64,000 nucleotides of DNA from Hoeflea_A sp963921345 (lineage in GTDB: Bacteria > Pseudomonadota > Alphaproteobacteria > Rhizobiales > Rhizobiaceae): contig CAWUFE020000007.1 in assembly GCA_963921345.3 (NCBI GenBank), positions 3,844,001-3,908,000 on the forward strand, written 5' to 3'. The position numbers and the translations under genes are program-made. Each line of letters starts with the position of its first letter. Positions within the stretch are counted from its first letter, which is position 1. The notes under the pieces were generated by a model that did not search any database, was not told where the DNA came from, and saw only the letters and a list, made by a program, of their open reading frames with translations. Below are positions 53,586 through 62,728 of the stretch, piece after piece.

Positions 53586-54479
53586 CTACTCAGGCACCCA
53601 GGGATAGGGGCCCAACCACATGTCCGACATGATACGCCAGACGTTCATTTCCAACCACTGATCATAGCCGACCCAGTCGGCGTATTTGTCCAGTTTGACG
53701 GCAGATGGGATTGCAAACGGATCGGTGCCTTTGCCAAACTCGGCAAAGACGGCGCCTTGAAGGTCTTGAATGAAATGCCGGGTATCGGCAACATCGGATT
53801 TACTGCCGATTGGGCTGCCGCTCTCGGAATGGGAAAACACAGCGGTCTCAAATTCCAACGCTTCGATCTCGCCAAGCGTTCTTAACCACTCAGAGATGTT
53901 AAAGTCAGGGACGATCGCGAACATTACGCGATTAGGCGTGACCAGGTCGGCAATGTAGACGATTCTTTCTTCCGGGAGCCGGAAAATTGTCATCCCAAGC
54001 CCGTGGTTCAATCCCATATAGTGGAGCTCAACCGTTGTGCCCCCGAGCGTTATATCCCTTCGCGCGCCGCTCCAAACATCGTCGGGTTGCACGGTGTCGC
54101 GACCGGGGTTTGCGGCCAGCCACTCGGCGGCTTTTTCATGGGCAACGATGTTGGCACCGGCTTCGCGAAAGACCCCGCCGCCGCTGGCGTGATCCCAGTG
54201 GTTGTGGCTTTGCAGTAGATATTTGACAGGCTGATCTGTGACGCTTTTGATCGCATCAAGCATTCCAGCGGCGTGCTGAGAGCTAACCGATTCGATACCA
54301 ATAACGCCTTCGTCGGTCACGATGAACATTGAATTGTAGTGGTCACCTGGGTCGAAGACATAAACGTTTTCAGCGACTTCCGTGACCCCGGTGCCCGCAG
54401 CGAATGCCGGCGTTGCTAGGAATCCCAGGCAGAGGCTCGCGGCAATTGCAAGCGTCTTGCTGGTTCTCGTATCAAACAT
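53586..54479 (-). CDS. Exported MBL-fold hydrolase
   Basis: A 297-residue metallo-beta-lactamase-fold protein with a signal peptide (SKTLAIAASLCLGFLATPAFA). The metal motif SHNHWDHASGG (about 90-100), ADLVTPNRVM and FSHSESG supply the ligands. SHNHWDHA is typical of periplasmic MBL esterases and quinoprotein-relay-like proteins. It is divergent from a TetR gene with two matching operators between, so its expression is probably inducible. Substrate unknown. Confidence 0.8.
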   Translation of the reverse strand: MFDTRTSKTLAIAASLCLGFLATPAFAAGTGVTEVAENVYVFDPGDHYNSMFIVTDEGVIGIESVSSQHAAGMLDAIKSVTDQPVKYLLQSHNHWDHASGGGVFREAGANIVAHEKAAEWLAANPGRDTVQPDDVWSGARRDITLGGTTVELHYMGLNHGLGMTIFRLPEERIVYIADLVTPNRVMFAIVPDFNISEWLRTLGEIEALEFETAVFSHSESGSPIGSKSDVADTRHFIQDLQGAVFAEFGKGTDPFAIPSAVKLDKYADWVGYDQWLEMNVWRIMSDMWLGPYPWVPE

Positions 54480-54513
54480 TTTTGAGTTCCCTTGGATTGG
54501 CAGGTTGATTTTC

Positions 54514-54578
54514 TGTAATGGTCGTTACATTAATAATCGCTATAACTTATTGTCAAGGATAATGTAGTGAACGCTACA
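54514..54578. promoter_or_regulatory. Two matching 16-bp operators between mbl and tetR
   Basis: TGTAATGGTCGTTACA (54514-54529) and TGTAGTGAACGCTACA (54563-54578) share the consensus TGTARTGNNCGYTACA with five-base inverted arms. Their starts are 49 bp apart; one is 35 bp before the MBL gene, the other overlaps the TetR GTG start. This is a clear two-site TetR arrangement. Confidence 0.82.
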
Positions 54579-55190
54579 CAAAAAAATACTCCGCGACGAG
54601 GCCGCCCCCGTGCGTTCGACCGCGACGACGCGCTGGACAAGGCGATCTTGGTTTTTTGGGAGAAAGGCTATGAGGCTGCGTCGCTTGGCGATCTCACAGA
54701 AGCGATGGGGATCAACCCACCGAGCCTCTACTCAGCTTTTGGCAGCAAAAGCAAATTGTTCGACGCGGCCTTCGACCGTTATGCAGAAACTCGGGCCCGG
54801 CGTCCCGCCGAGGAGTTCTATCAGAAACTTGACATGCGCAGTGCGGTCAAAGCCCTGCTCGATGGCAGCATTCGCTGTGCCACCGAACCCGGGCTTCCAA
54901 AGGGGTGCCTGATCGCCAATGTCGCCATACTGGAGGCACAAACCAACGCCGCACTTCGTAAAAAGCTAAAGCAGATGTTCACACAAGCCGTTACCGCAAT
55001 CGCGGCACGCTTGCGCGAAATTCAGGACGACGACAAAACGGTTGTTTCGGTGGACCCGAACAAATTGGCGCCTATCGTCGTCGGAGTGACGCACAGCATA
55101 GCCCTGCGCGCGCGCATCGGCGCAAGTCGCGTTGAACTTACCCAGTTCACGGAGGAATTCTTGGCAGTGGTGTTTCCGGGTTCGCACTAA
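54567..55190 (+). CDS. TetR-family regulator
   Basis: A 207-residue TetR protein. Basic arm (PRRGRPRAFDRDDALD), HTH (ASLGDLTEAMGINPPSLYSAFGSK) and a C-terminal domain with a conserved GLPKGCLIANVAI segment. It starts with GTG 54567 inside one of its predicted operators, which supports autorepression. Divergent from the exported MBL hydrolase. About 380 bp after it have no gene apart from the hairpin at 55333. Confidence 0.86.
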   Translation: MNATQKNTPRRGRPRAFDRDDALDKAILVFWEKGYEAASLGDLTEAMGINPPSLYSAFGSKSKLFDAAFDRYAETRARRPAEEFYQKLDMRSAVKALLDGSIRCATEPGLPKGCLIANVAILEAQTNAALRKKLKQMFTQAVTAIAARLREIQDDDKTVVSVDPNKLAPIVVGVTHSIALRARIGASRVELTQFTEEFLAVVFPGSH

Positions 55191-55332
55191 ACACTTTCGA
55201 TTTCCAAGTTCGCAACGTCCGTATCGAGCGCAATACACCAGTTCTCCCGACGATAACATTCGTTACAAAGGGTTCGGAGGAGACTATCCGGCGATATCCG
55301 CATTGCACGCTGAAGGCGAGCATTCTTTAGAG

Positions 55333-55366
55333 GGGTGCGTCAAAAACGGTAGGTTTTGACGCACCC
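55333..55366. repeat. Strong 13-bp-stem hairpin
   Basis: GGGTGCGTCAAAA (55333-55345) is mirrored by TTTTGACGCACCC (55354-55366) across an eight-base loop. No T run follows on either side, so it is not a classic terminator; it may be a mobile-element relic. The surrounding 55191-55817 contains no convincing gene. Confidence 0.7.
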
Positions 55367-55817
55367 TCAATTGTGTGGTGTGGAACTCGCACTCCCTTGG
55401 GCTGAAATCCAGCTAGTGCCCGTCCATAAAGGGCGATTTTGCGGGTGTTTTTCGCCGCGTCGCGCCCGAGCATCGTTAAAGCAGCACTTCGACCAAGTGA
55501 CCAGCCGCGATTTTTCGCTTAACGGTCATTCGTACCAATCCATCGACCGGCAGGTTCGTCCGCACCGTCGACCTTTACGGTGATTTGATCAGTCTTGGAG
55601 ATGCCGCCAAATGTGGACATCGGTCATCCACCCGTCGAGTGCACGCCCTTGGCAATCCGGATGCGGAGCGAACAGTGCTTCGTCCAGGGGTACGGTTGCT
55701 CCCCTGCGCTGCTGGCTCGAACCGGCCGGCGACACTGGACGGGCTGAACCGGATCCAACATGATGGGTATCGGCGTGACCGATTCCGGCGGTTCATGCGT
55801 ATTCGAAGGACTGCTCC

Positions 55818-56921
55818 ATGAAGATCACCCAGATCAGGGCCTATCAGGTCGACCTGCCGCTGAAGGAGGGCCGCTACAGCTGGTCGAACGGTAATTTCGT
55901 CGAGGTCTTCGACAGCACCGTGGTGGAAATCGGCACCGACGAGGGGCTGACGGGCTATGGCGAATGCTGCCCGCTCGGTTCCGCCTATCTTCCGTCCTAC
56001 GCTCTCGGCGTGCGCACCGGGCTGCAGGAAATGGCGCCGCGGCTTCTCGGTCTCGACCCCCTGAACATCGGCGAGGTCAACCGGGCCATGGACGCCAGTC
56101 TGCGCGGCCATCCTTACGCCAAGGCGCCCATCGACATCGCCTGCTGGGACCTGCTCGGCAAGGCGACCGGCCAGCCGGTGTACACCCTGCTCGGCGGCGC
56201 GGCCCAGGACGATATCACCCTCTACCGGGCCATCAGCCAGGCGGATCCCAACGAAATGGCCGCACGGGTCGCCGGCTACGCGGCGGAAGGCTACACGAAA
56301 TTCCAGCTCAAGGTGGGTGGCGACGCCAATGACGACATCGAGCGCATCCGCGCCGCCCGCGCGGCCCTGCAGCCGTCCGACATCCTCGTCGCCGATGCCA
56401 ATACCGGCTGGACCCGGCATGAGGCGGCACGAGTGGTCGCCGCGGTGTCGGATCTCGACGTCTATATCGAGCAGCCCTGCCCGACCTACGAGGAGTGTGT
56501 CTCCATCCGTCGGCGAACCGGCCTGCCCTTCGTGCTCGACGAGGTCATCGACGGCGCCGGCATGCTGGTGTGCGGCATCGCCGAGGATGCCATGGACATC
56601 ATCAACCTGAAGATCTCCAAGGTCGGCGGGTTGACCCGCGCCAGGCTGATGCGCGACCTGTGCGTCGCTTCCGGCATTCCGATGACCATCGAGGACACCT
56701 GGGGCGGCGACATCACGACGGCGGCAATCGCTCACCTGGCGCGCTCGACGCCGGCCGATTTCTGCTTCTCCGCCACCGACTTCAACAGCTACGGCACGGT
56801 CGCAATCGCCGACGGCGCGCCGCAACGGGTGAACGGGCGCATGACCGCACCCGACAGCCCCGGCCTCGGCATCGCTCCGAAACTCGAAATTCTCGGCGAG
56901 CCGGTCCTGACGTTCGATTGA
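55818..56921 (+). CDS. Enolase-superfamily protein, MLE subgroup (hydroxyproline/betaine epimerase-dehydratase-like)
   Basis: A 367-residue two-domain enolase-superfamily enzyme. The catalytic Lys pair is in KFQLKVGGD (about 164) and NLKISKVGGL (about 268); metal ligands are Asp of VADANTGW, Glu of IEQPCPTYEE and Asp/Glu of VLDEVIDG; IEDTWGGDITTAAIAH follows. The QLK/NLK pair and DTWGGD resemble cis-3-hydroxyproline dehydratase and 4-hydroxyproline-betaine 2-epimerase rather than muconate cycloisomerase. It is convergent with the ferredoxin/P450 pair and close to a TRAP transporter. Substrate unproven. Confidence 0.75.
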   Translation: MKITQIRAYQVDLPLKEGRYSWSNGNFVEVFDSTVVEIGTDEGLTGYGECCPLGSAYLPSYALGVRTGLQEMAPRLLGLDPLNIGEVNRAMDASLRGHPYAKAPIDIACWDLLGKATGQPVYTLLGGAAQDDITLYRAISQADPNEMAARVAGYAAEGYTKFQLKVGGDANDDIERIRAARAALQPSDILVADANTGWTRHEAARVVAAVSDLDVYIEQPCPTYEECVSIRRRTGLPFVLDEVIDGAGMLVCGIAEDAMDIINLKISKVGGLTRARLMRDLCVASGIPMTIEDTWGGDITTAAIAHLARSTPADFCFSATDFNSYGTVAIADGAPQRVNGRMTAPDSPGLGIAPKLEILGEPVLTFD

Positions 56922-56925
56922 ACCG

Positions 56926-57246
56926 CTACTGCATGTCCGGCAGGACGATCACCGCGCCGTCGAGCGCCTCGCTCACCTTGACCTGGCAGCTCAGCCGGCT
57001 CTCCGCGCGGCGTTCGCTGGCGGCAAAGTCGAGCATGTCGTCCTCGTGCTCCTGCATGGGGTCGAGGCGGCCCAGCCGCTCCGTTTCGAAATAGGCGTGG
57101 CAGGTGGCGCAGGCGGCCGAGCCGTTGCATTCGGCCGAGATGCCGTCGATGCCCTGTTCGAGCGCCGTCTGCATGACCGAGCTCCCGGGTTCGCCCATGA
57201 CTTCCCGCCGCGTGCCGTCTGGCTGGACAAAGGTGATCTTGACCAT
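56926..57246 (-). CDS. Putidaredoxin-type [2Fe-2S] ferredoxin
   Basis: About 106 residues. Cluster ligands Cys40, Cys46, Cys49 and Cys87 (ISAECNGSAACATCHAYF and RLSCQVK) match putidaredoxin at a +1 offset. GGAGG precedes ATG 57246, two bases after the P450 stop. It should deliver electrons to the neighbouring P450. No ferredoxin reductase gene is in the locus, so a reductase from elsewhere is needed. Confidence 0.9.
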   Translation of the reverse strand: MVKITFVQPDGTRREVMGEPGSSVMQTALEQGIDGISAECNGSAACATCHAYFETERLGRLDPMQEHEDDMLDFAASERRAESRLSCQVKVSEALDGAVIVLPDMQ

Positions 57247-57248
57247 CG

Positions 57249-58430
57249 TCACGCCTCCCACCGAACCGGCAGCGATATCGGGCCGCGGAAGACCCAGCCG
57301 CTGAGCTTCGCCGGCCTGTCTTCGATCAGCTGCATGCCCTTGAGCCGGTTGAACAGCGTCGGGACCGCGATTTCACCCACCATCTGCCGCGCCACCCAGG
57401 TGCCGGCGCAGAAATGCGGGCCGGCGCCGAAGCCGAGATGCTGGCCGCGTTTGCGGAACACGTCGAAGGCGTCCGGATCGGCAAACCGGCTCTCGTCCCG
57501 GTTCGCGGCGCCGACGCAGATCCCCAGCTGGTCGCCTTCCTTGACCGCCGTATCGCCCAGCACCGTGTCGCAGGTGACGCGTCGCGGATACATGCCGATG
57601 GGCGAGATCCAGCGCACTGCCTCTTCGAAGGCTGCCCGGTAGAGCGCCGGATCGGCCTCGACCCGGGCGCGCTGGTCGGGTTGCAGCAGCAGGCCGTAGA
57701 CGGTGGTCAAAATCGAATCGCGCGGCTCGTTGAGGCCGCCGCCGATGATCACCTTCACATTGGCGCGGATCTGCTCCAGCGTGTGTTCGTGTTCGGCATG
57801 CAGCATCGACGACAGGACAGACGGATCCGGATTGTCGCGATAGCGGTCGAGGGCCGCGTCGATTGCTGCATCGATGCCGTCGGAGGCCTCGGTCGCGCGT
57901 TGCGCGATTGCCGGATCGGCCCCGTAATTGCCGACGCCGTCCATCAGCGCCTGCGACCAGCGGGCGAGATCCTGCCACGCCACGTCCTTCAGCCCCAGCA
58001 CTTCGCCGAGTGCCAGCGACGCCATCGGCGCAGCGAAACTGTCGAACAGATCCGTCTCCCCGTCCGCGGCGAAGCCGTCGATCAGCCGGCCGGCGATCTC
58101 GTCGAAAATCGGCGCCCAGTGGTTCTTCACCACGCCCGGCCGGAACGACGGCTCGATGGCCTTGCGCTCCACCTGGTGAGCCCGGTCGTCCTTGCGCATC
58201 AGCGAGTGGCCCATCACCTGGTTCATCAAGGAACCCGGATTGGTCGAGGCGAAGCGGCCGTGGTCGCGCTCGACCGTCATGATGTCCTCGAAACGGGTCA
58301 CCAGGTTGATGCGCGCATCGCTGACCCAGACGACCGAGGCCGTCTCGCGGATGCGGCGGAAACTCGGATAGGGATCCGCCATCAACGTGCCGATCGATAC
58401 ATCGTCCATTACGGGAACGGGCGTGGCCAT
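57249..58430 (-). CDS. Cytochrome P450 with a non-canonical I-helix
   Basis: A 393-residue soluble class I P450. Heme loop FGAGPHFCAG with Cys341, K-helix ExxR in EEAVRW (Glu270, Arg273). The I-helix reads GGGLNEPRDS at 230-239, so the usual acid-alcohol pair (AGxDT) is replaced by Asn-Glu-Pro. GGAGGTGAG precedes ATG 58430. It forms a two-gene unit with the ferredoxin. The LysR gene is divergent, so it is a likely target. The reaction is unknown; N- or O-demethylation or hydroxylation of the TRAP substrate is plausible. Confidence 0.9.
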   Translation of the reverse strand: MATPVPVMDDVSIGTLMADPYPSFRRIRETASVVWVSDARINLVTRFEDIMTVERDHGRFASTNPGSLMNQVMGHSLMRKDDRAHQVERKAIEPSFRPGVVKNHWAPIFDEIAGRLIDGFAADGETDLFDSFAAPMASLALGEVLGLKDVAWQDLARWSQALMDGVGNYGADPAIAQRATEASDGIDAAIDAALDRYRDNPDPSVLSSMLHAEHEHTLEQIRANVKVIIGGGLNEPRDSILTTVYGLLLQPDQRARVEADPALYRAAFEEAVRWISPIGMYPRRVTCDTVLGDTAVKEGDQLGICVGAANRDESRFADPDAFDVFRKRGQHLGFGAGPHFCAGTWVARQMVGEIAVPTLFNRLKGMQLIEDRPAKLSGWVFRGPISLPVRWEA

Positions 58431-58515
58431 GTCTCACCTCCTGCCGGGCACCAACGATCGCGCCATAGGTGGTCTTGGGAGGTCACTTGTCAATCAGATG
58501 ACCTCGATCTATCCT

Positions 58516-58530
58516 ATTGAAAAATTCGAT
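58516..58530. promoter_or_regulatory. LysR-type site upstream of lysR and divergent to P450
   Basis: ATTGAAAAATTCGAT lies 16 bp before the LysR ATG and 86 bp from the P450 ATG. A copy differing at one base is at 59452-59466. The matching position on both sides of the regulator gene supports a regulatory site. Confidence 0.6.
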
Positions 58531-58545
58531 GACTGGATTGTAACC

Positions 58546-59448
58546 ATGGACCAGGCAGACATTCTGAAGGTCGATTTCGCGGCGCTCAGAACACTGCAAT
58601 ACGTGCACGACCTGGAATCGTTCTCCCGCGCGGCACAGCGGCTGGGGCAGAACCAGTCGACGGTCAGCTACACCATCGCCCGGCTGCGCAAGGTGTTCGA
58701 CGATCCGCTGTTCGTGCGCGAGGGCAACGGCGTGACGGCCACCGACCGCTGTCAGATCATCGTCGGCCACGCGGCGCGCTTCCTCGAGGAGTTTCAGGGC
58801 ATCGCCGGCACCGCGGATTTCGATCCGGCCACCGCCGAAGGCACGGTGACGGTTTCCTGCAACCATTATGAGCGGGTCACCATCCTGCCGCGGGTGATAC
58901 GCCGGCTGCGCCGCGAGGCCCCCGGCATCCGCTTGCGGGCGCTGAATTCGTCGGCGATCGGCGACGAGCAGCTGAAGCGCGGCGAATGCGACGTCCTGCT
59001 CGCGCCGATGCAGGTTTCCGGCGATCATCTCTACAAGCGCCGCATCCGGACCGACCACTATGTCTGCATCATGGACGTGGGCAATCCGCTCGTGCGAACG
59101 CCGCTGACCTTCGAGGCCTACCAGGCGGCCAATCATGCCGTGGTCACCTTCGTCGGCAACTGGCGGCCTTTCTATCTCGACGCCCTGGAAGCGCGCGGGA
59201 CCGTGCTGCGGCCGATGATCGAATTGTCGGAATATGGCGATCTCGAAGGCTACATCGCCGGCACCGATCTGATCGCCACGGTTCCGAGCCGCATCGCCAA
59301 GCGCTTTTCCGACCGCATCGCCTGCCGCACGCTGCCGTTCGAGGTCCCGCTGGGGCTCGACCTCTACTGGACGATGCGGACCCACCAGTCGGCCATGCAG
59401 AAATGGCTGCGCGATCTGATCGCCGACGATACCGAGGACGACGACTAG
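58546..59448 (+). CDS. LysR-family regulator of the P450/TRAP locus
   Basis: About 300 residues: HTH at 10-70 (ESFSRAAQRLGQNQSTVSYTIARLRKVFDD read in two pieces) and a type 2 periplasmic-binding-like effector domain. ATG 58546 is chosen because an in-frame ATG at 58498 would place the 15-bp site inside the gene. Divergent from P450/ferredoxin and upstream of the TRAP operon in the same direction, it probably activates both. Confidence 0.83.
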   Translation: MDQADILKVDFAALRTLQYVHDLESFSRAAQRLGQNQSTVSYTIARLRKVFDDPLFVREGNGVTATDRCQIIVGHAARFLEEFQGIAGTADFDPATAEGTVTVSCNHYERVTILPRVIRRLRREAPGIRLRALNSSAIGDEQLKRGECDVLLAPMQVSGDHLYKRRIRTDHYVCIMDVGNPLVRTPLTFEAYQAANHAVVTFVGNWRPFYLDALEARGTVLRPMIELSEYGDLEGYIAGTDLIATVPSRIAKRFSDRIACRTLPFEVPLGLDLYWTMRTHQSAMQKWLRDLIADDTEDDD

Positions 59449-59451
59449 GTC

Positions 59452-59466
59452 ATTGAAAATTTCGAT
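59452..59466. promoter_or_regulatory. Second LysR-type site, upstream of the TRAP operon
   Basis: ATTGAAAATTTCGAT differs by one base from the site at 58516-58530. It begins four bases after the LysR stop, 270 bp before the TRAP binding-protein start. The rest of the 287-bp gap (59449-59735) shows no gene. Confidence 0.55.
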
Positions 59467-59735
59467 ACAGCCAATCGACGTCATTGGATTGACAGGATCG
59501 GTGCCGGCAAGCTCTTAGACGGCGCCGCCGGCTCGGAAGGCCGGGCCGCGGGACGCTGCGTCGTGTCCGCTAGGCGGACATGGCCGCGAGCGCCGTTGCT
59601 GCGGGCAGGAAGGGGCAATAGTAGCTCATATTGCTCAAACGGCGCTTATTGTACTAGCGTATGGGACAAGGCCCTCGAACGAAGGGACTCGTCGCATGGG
59701 TCCGGCACCGACCGGACCGCATAAGGGAGGAATAC

Positions 59736-60752
59736 GTGAACCAGATCTTCAAACTTGCCGCTTCCGCGGCGATTTTCATCGGCACTGCCACCGGCACGAT
59801 GGCCGCCGACTACAACATGACCATCGCCGGCTGGGCGCCGCCCACCCACGGTCTCAATTCGATCATGTGGCCCAATCTGATCAAGATGATGGAAGAGGCC
59901 ACCGACGGCAAAGTATCGGGCGAAATCAAGTTCGGCCTGGCTCCGCCGCCGGCGATGATGGACATCGTCCAGGACGGTGCCGCCGACATGACCGTCATCT
60001 TCCACGGCTACCAGCCCGGCCGTTTCATCGGCACCAAGCTGATCGAACTGCCAGGCTACGAGGGCAATGCGGAGGATGCTTCCGTCGCCTACTGGCGCGT
60101 TCACGAAAAGCACCTGGCTCCGCTCGACGAGCACAAGGGCGTCAAGCTGGTGGCGCTGCACACCCACGGCCCCGGCCAGATGCACACCAATTCCGATGTC
60201 AATTCGCTGGCTGATCTCGACGGCCTGAAGACCCGCATCGGCGGCGGCGTCGCCGGCGATGTCGGCGCCGAGCTCGGCCTTGTCGGCATTCGTGTTCCCG
60301 CGCCGAAGGTCTACGAAACGCTTGCCTCGGGCGCTGCCGATGCCGTCGCCATGCCGATGGAATCGCGCAAGGGCTTCAAACTCACCGAAGTCGCCAGCAA
60401 TGTCTACGAAATGCCCGGCGGTTTCTATCGCGGCTCCTTCGCCGTCATCATGAACCAGGAGACCTTCGACAACCTGCCCGATGACGTCAAAAAGGCGCTG
60501 GAAGAAAACGTCTTCGGCGAGCGGACCAGCCGCATGCTCGGCGCCGCCTGGGACCAGATCGACCGCGAAGGCACCGAGGTCACCAAGGCCACCGACACCA
60601 ACACCATCCGCACGGCTTCGGATGCCGATGTCGCCGCCTATCAGCCGATCATCGACAAGGTGACGGCGAAAATCCTGTCGGAACTTTCCGACAAGGGCGT
60701 CGACGCCAAGGCGGCGCATGACATGGTCAAGTCGGAGATGTCCGGCAACTGA
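59736..60752 (+). CDS. TRAP transporter solute-binding protein (DctP family)
   Basis: About 338 residues. GTG 59736 follows GGGAGG and begins a signal peptide (NQIFKLAASAAIFIGTATGTMA) then ADYNMTIAGWAPPTHGLNS. The DctP fold is supported by GLKTRIGGGVAGDVGAELGL and YEMPGGFYRGSFAVIMNQET. The GWAPP start is typical of TRAP binders for aromatic or cyclic acids rather than C4-dicarboxylates. First gene of a four-gene operon. The in-frame ATG at 59661 is rejected because it has no signal peptide. Confidence 0.88.
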   Translation: MNQIFKLAASAAIFIGTATGTMAADYNMTIAGWAPPTHGLNSIMWPNLIKMMEEATDGKVSGEIKFGLAPPPAMMDIVQDGAADMTVIFHGYQPGRFIGTKLIELPGYEGNAEDASVAYWRVHEKHLAPLDEHKGVKLVALHTHGPGQMHTNSDVNSLADLDGLKTRIGGGVAGDVGAELGLVGIRVPAPKVYETLASGAADAVAMPMESRKGFKLTEVASNVYEMPGGFYRGSFAVIMNQETFDNLPDDVKKALEENVFGERTSRMLGAAWDQIDREGTEVTKATDTNTIRTASDADVAAYQPIIDKVTAKILSELSDKGVDAKAAHDMVKSEMSGN

Positions 60753-60832
60753 CGCCTGAGACGCACCCCGTCATGGCGCGGCCGGGGGGCCGCGCCATGC
60801 GGACCGTCTGACAATCACAAAAGGGTGGGATC

Positions 60833-61339
60833 ATGAGCAAAGTCGCGCGCTGGGCGGAACGCGTTGCGCAACTGCCGATCTATCTGGCCTGCGCCGCGCT
60901 CTTCGCGCTCATGATAATGACCTTTGCAGACGTCATTTTGCGTTCGGCCTTCAATGCGCCGATCGAAGCGGCCACCGAACTGACCCGCATGCTGATGGCG
61001 ATCGTGGTGTTTTCGGTGCTGCCGGTGCTGTCGGTGCGCAGCGGCCATATCGTCGTCGACCTGCTGGACACCTTCTATCGCGGCGGCATCGTCAGTCGCA
61101 TCCGCGACGGCCTGATTTCGCTGGCCTGCGGCGCCATGCTCATCCTGCCGGCCGGCCGCGTGGTCGTCCTGGCCGAGCGCGCCCGCTCCTACGGCGATCT
61201 CACCGAATATCTCAACATTCCGCAATTCTATATCGGCTGGTTCATCGCCATCATGACCTATATCACCGCCGGCGTGCTGCTGATGCGCGGCCTGCTGATC
61301 CTGTTTGCCCCCAAGACGGTGGACTACCACGATGCTTGA
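60833..61339 (+). CDS. TRAP transporter small permease (DctQ family)
   Basis: A 168-residue protein with four spans and the DctQ pattern ADVILRSAFNAPIEAATELTRMLM. It joins the DctP and DctM subunits. It overlaps the DctM gene by eight bases. Confidence 0.88.
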   Translation: MSKVARWAERVAQLPIYLACAALFALMIMTFADVILRSAFNAPIEAATELTRMLMAIVVFSVLPVLSVRSGHIVVDLLDTFYRGGIVSRIRDGLISLACGAMLILPAGRVVVLAERARSYGDLTEYLNIPQFYIGWFIAIMTYITAGVLLMRGLLILFAPKTVDYHDA

Positions 61340-62648
61340 AGCCTCGATCGGTTTCGCCGCCGTCCTGGCACTGGTGCTGCTGCGCGTGCCGATTGCCTTT
61401 GCCATGGGCCTCGTCGGCATGGTCGGCTACATGCTGGAGACCAGTTATCGCGGCGCCATCTCCATGGTGGCGCGGCTGATCATCGACGCCAGCCAGGACT
61501 ACGGCCTCAGCGTCGTGCCGCTGTTCATCCTGATGGGCCTGTTCGTCAACAAGGGCGGCATCAGCCGCGAACTCTATCAGGTCTCCTACGCCTTCCTCGG
61601 CCACCTGCGCGGCGGCCTTGCCATGGCGACCATCGTCGCCTGCGGCGGCTTTGCCGCCGTCTGCGGCTCGTCGCTGGCCACTGCCGCCACCATGTCCAAG
61701 GTGGCGATGCCGCAAATGCGCAAATACGGCTATGCCGACAGCCTGTCGACGGCGTCGATCGCCGCCGGCGGCACGCTCGGCATTCTCATTCCGCCGTCGG
61801 TTATCCTGGTGATCTACGGCCTGCTGACCGAAACCTCGATCGGCAAGCTGTTCATCGCCGGCATCATTCCCGGCTTCATCGGCATCATGTTCTATCTCGG
61901 CGCCGTCTTCTTCACCGTCACCCGCAATCCGGAAGCCGGCCCGGCCGGCCAACGCACCGTCTGGCGCGACCGGCTGGCGGCACTGAAGGGTGTCTGGGCG
62001 GTGCTGGCGCTGTTCTTCCTGGTCATCGGCGGTCTCTACGGCGCGCTCGACTTCTGGCCGATCCATCTGGCCTTCTCGCCGACGGAAGCCGCCGGCATGG
62101 GCGCCGCCGGCGCCTTCATCATCGCCCTGTCGCGGCGCAATCTGAGCTTCCGCGATACGCTCGAGGTGCTGAAGGAAACGGCGTTGACCACGGCTTCGCT
62201 GTTCAGCGTGCTGATCGGCGCCTGGATCTTCTCCAATTTCGTCAACATTGCCGGCCTGCCCGAGGCGCTGCTCGGCGCCGTCACCGCCTATTCGGTCTCG
62301 CCCTGGGTGGTCATGGCGCTGATCCTGCTGATCTATATCGGCCTGGGGTGCATTTTCGAAAGCCTGTCGATGCTGCTCCTGACGGTGCCGATCTTCTTCC
62401 CGCTGGTGCGCGACCTCGGCTTCGATCCCGTCTGGTTCGGCGTCGTCGTCGTGGTGGTCACCGAGATCAGCCTGATCACGCCGCCGGTCGGCATGAACGT
62501 CTTCGTGCTGCGCGGCGTCGTCGGCGACGTCTCGACCGGCACCATCTTCAAGGGCGTCACGCCCTTCTGGGTGGCCGACATCATCCGTCTGGCGCTGCTG
62601 GTCAGTATCCCGGCCCTGGCACTTTACCTCCCGAGCCAGATGGGCTGA
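61332..62648 (+). CDS. TRAP transporter large permease (DctM family)
   Basis: About 438 residues with twelve or so spans. Family stretches GLFVNKGGISRELYQ, AAGGTLGILIPPSVILVIYG and ITPPVGMNVFVLRG are present. ATG 61332 begins MLEASIGFAAVLALVLL. It translocates the solute using a Na+ or H+ gradient. Followed by the acyl-CoA ligase gene after 80 bp. Confidence 0.9.
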   Translation: MLEASIGFAAVLALVLLRVPIAFAMGLVGMVGYMLETSYRGAISMVARLIIDASQDYGLSVVPLFILMGLFVNKGGISRELYQVSYAFLGHLRGGLAMATIVACGGFAAVCGSSLATAATMSKVAMPQMRKYGYADSLSTASIAAGGTLGILIPPSVILVIYGLLTETSIGKLFIAGIIPGFIGIMFYLGAVFFTVTRNPEAGPAGQRTVWRDRLAALKGVWAVLALFFLVIGGLYGALDFWPIHLAFSPTEAAGMGAAGAFIIALSRRNLSFRDTLEVLKETALTTASLFSVLIGAWIFSNFVNIAGLPEALLGAVTAYSVSPWVVMALILLIYIGLGCIFESLSMLLLTVPIFFPLVRDLGFDPVWFGVVVVVVTEISLITPPVGMNVFVLRGVVGDVSTGTIFKGVTPFWVADIIRLALLVSIPALALYLPSQMG

Positions 62649-62728
62649 CACCCACCGATCTGCGTGTTTCTACGGATCACCTCGCCTCCCCGATCGGCTA
62701 TAAGACCGCCAATCGAGGGAGGTGAGGC

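Noticed and set aside
55333..55366. Hairpin as a Rho-independent terminator for tetR
   Set aside because: No T run on either side and it lies more than 140 bp from the stop.
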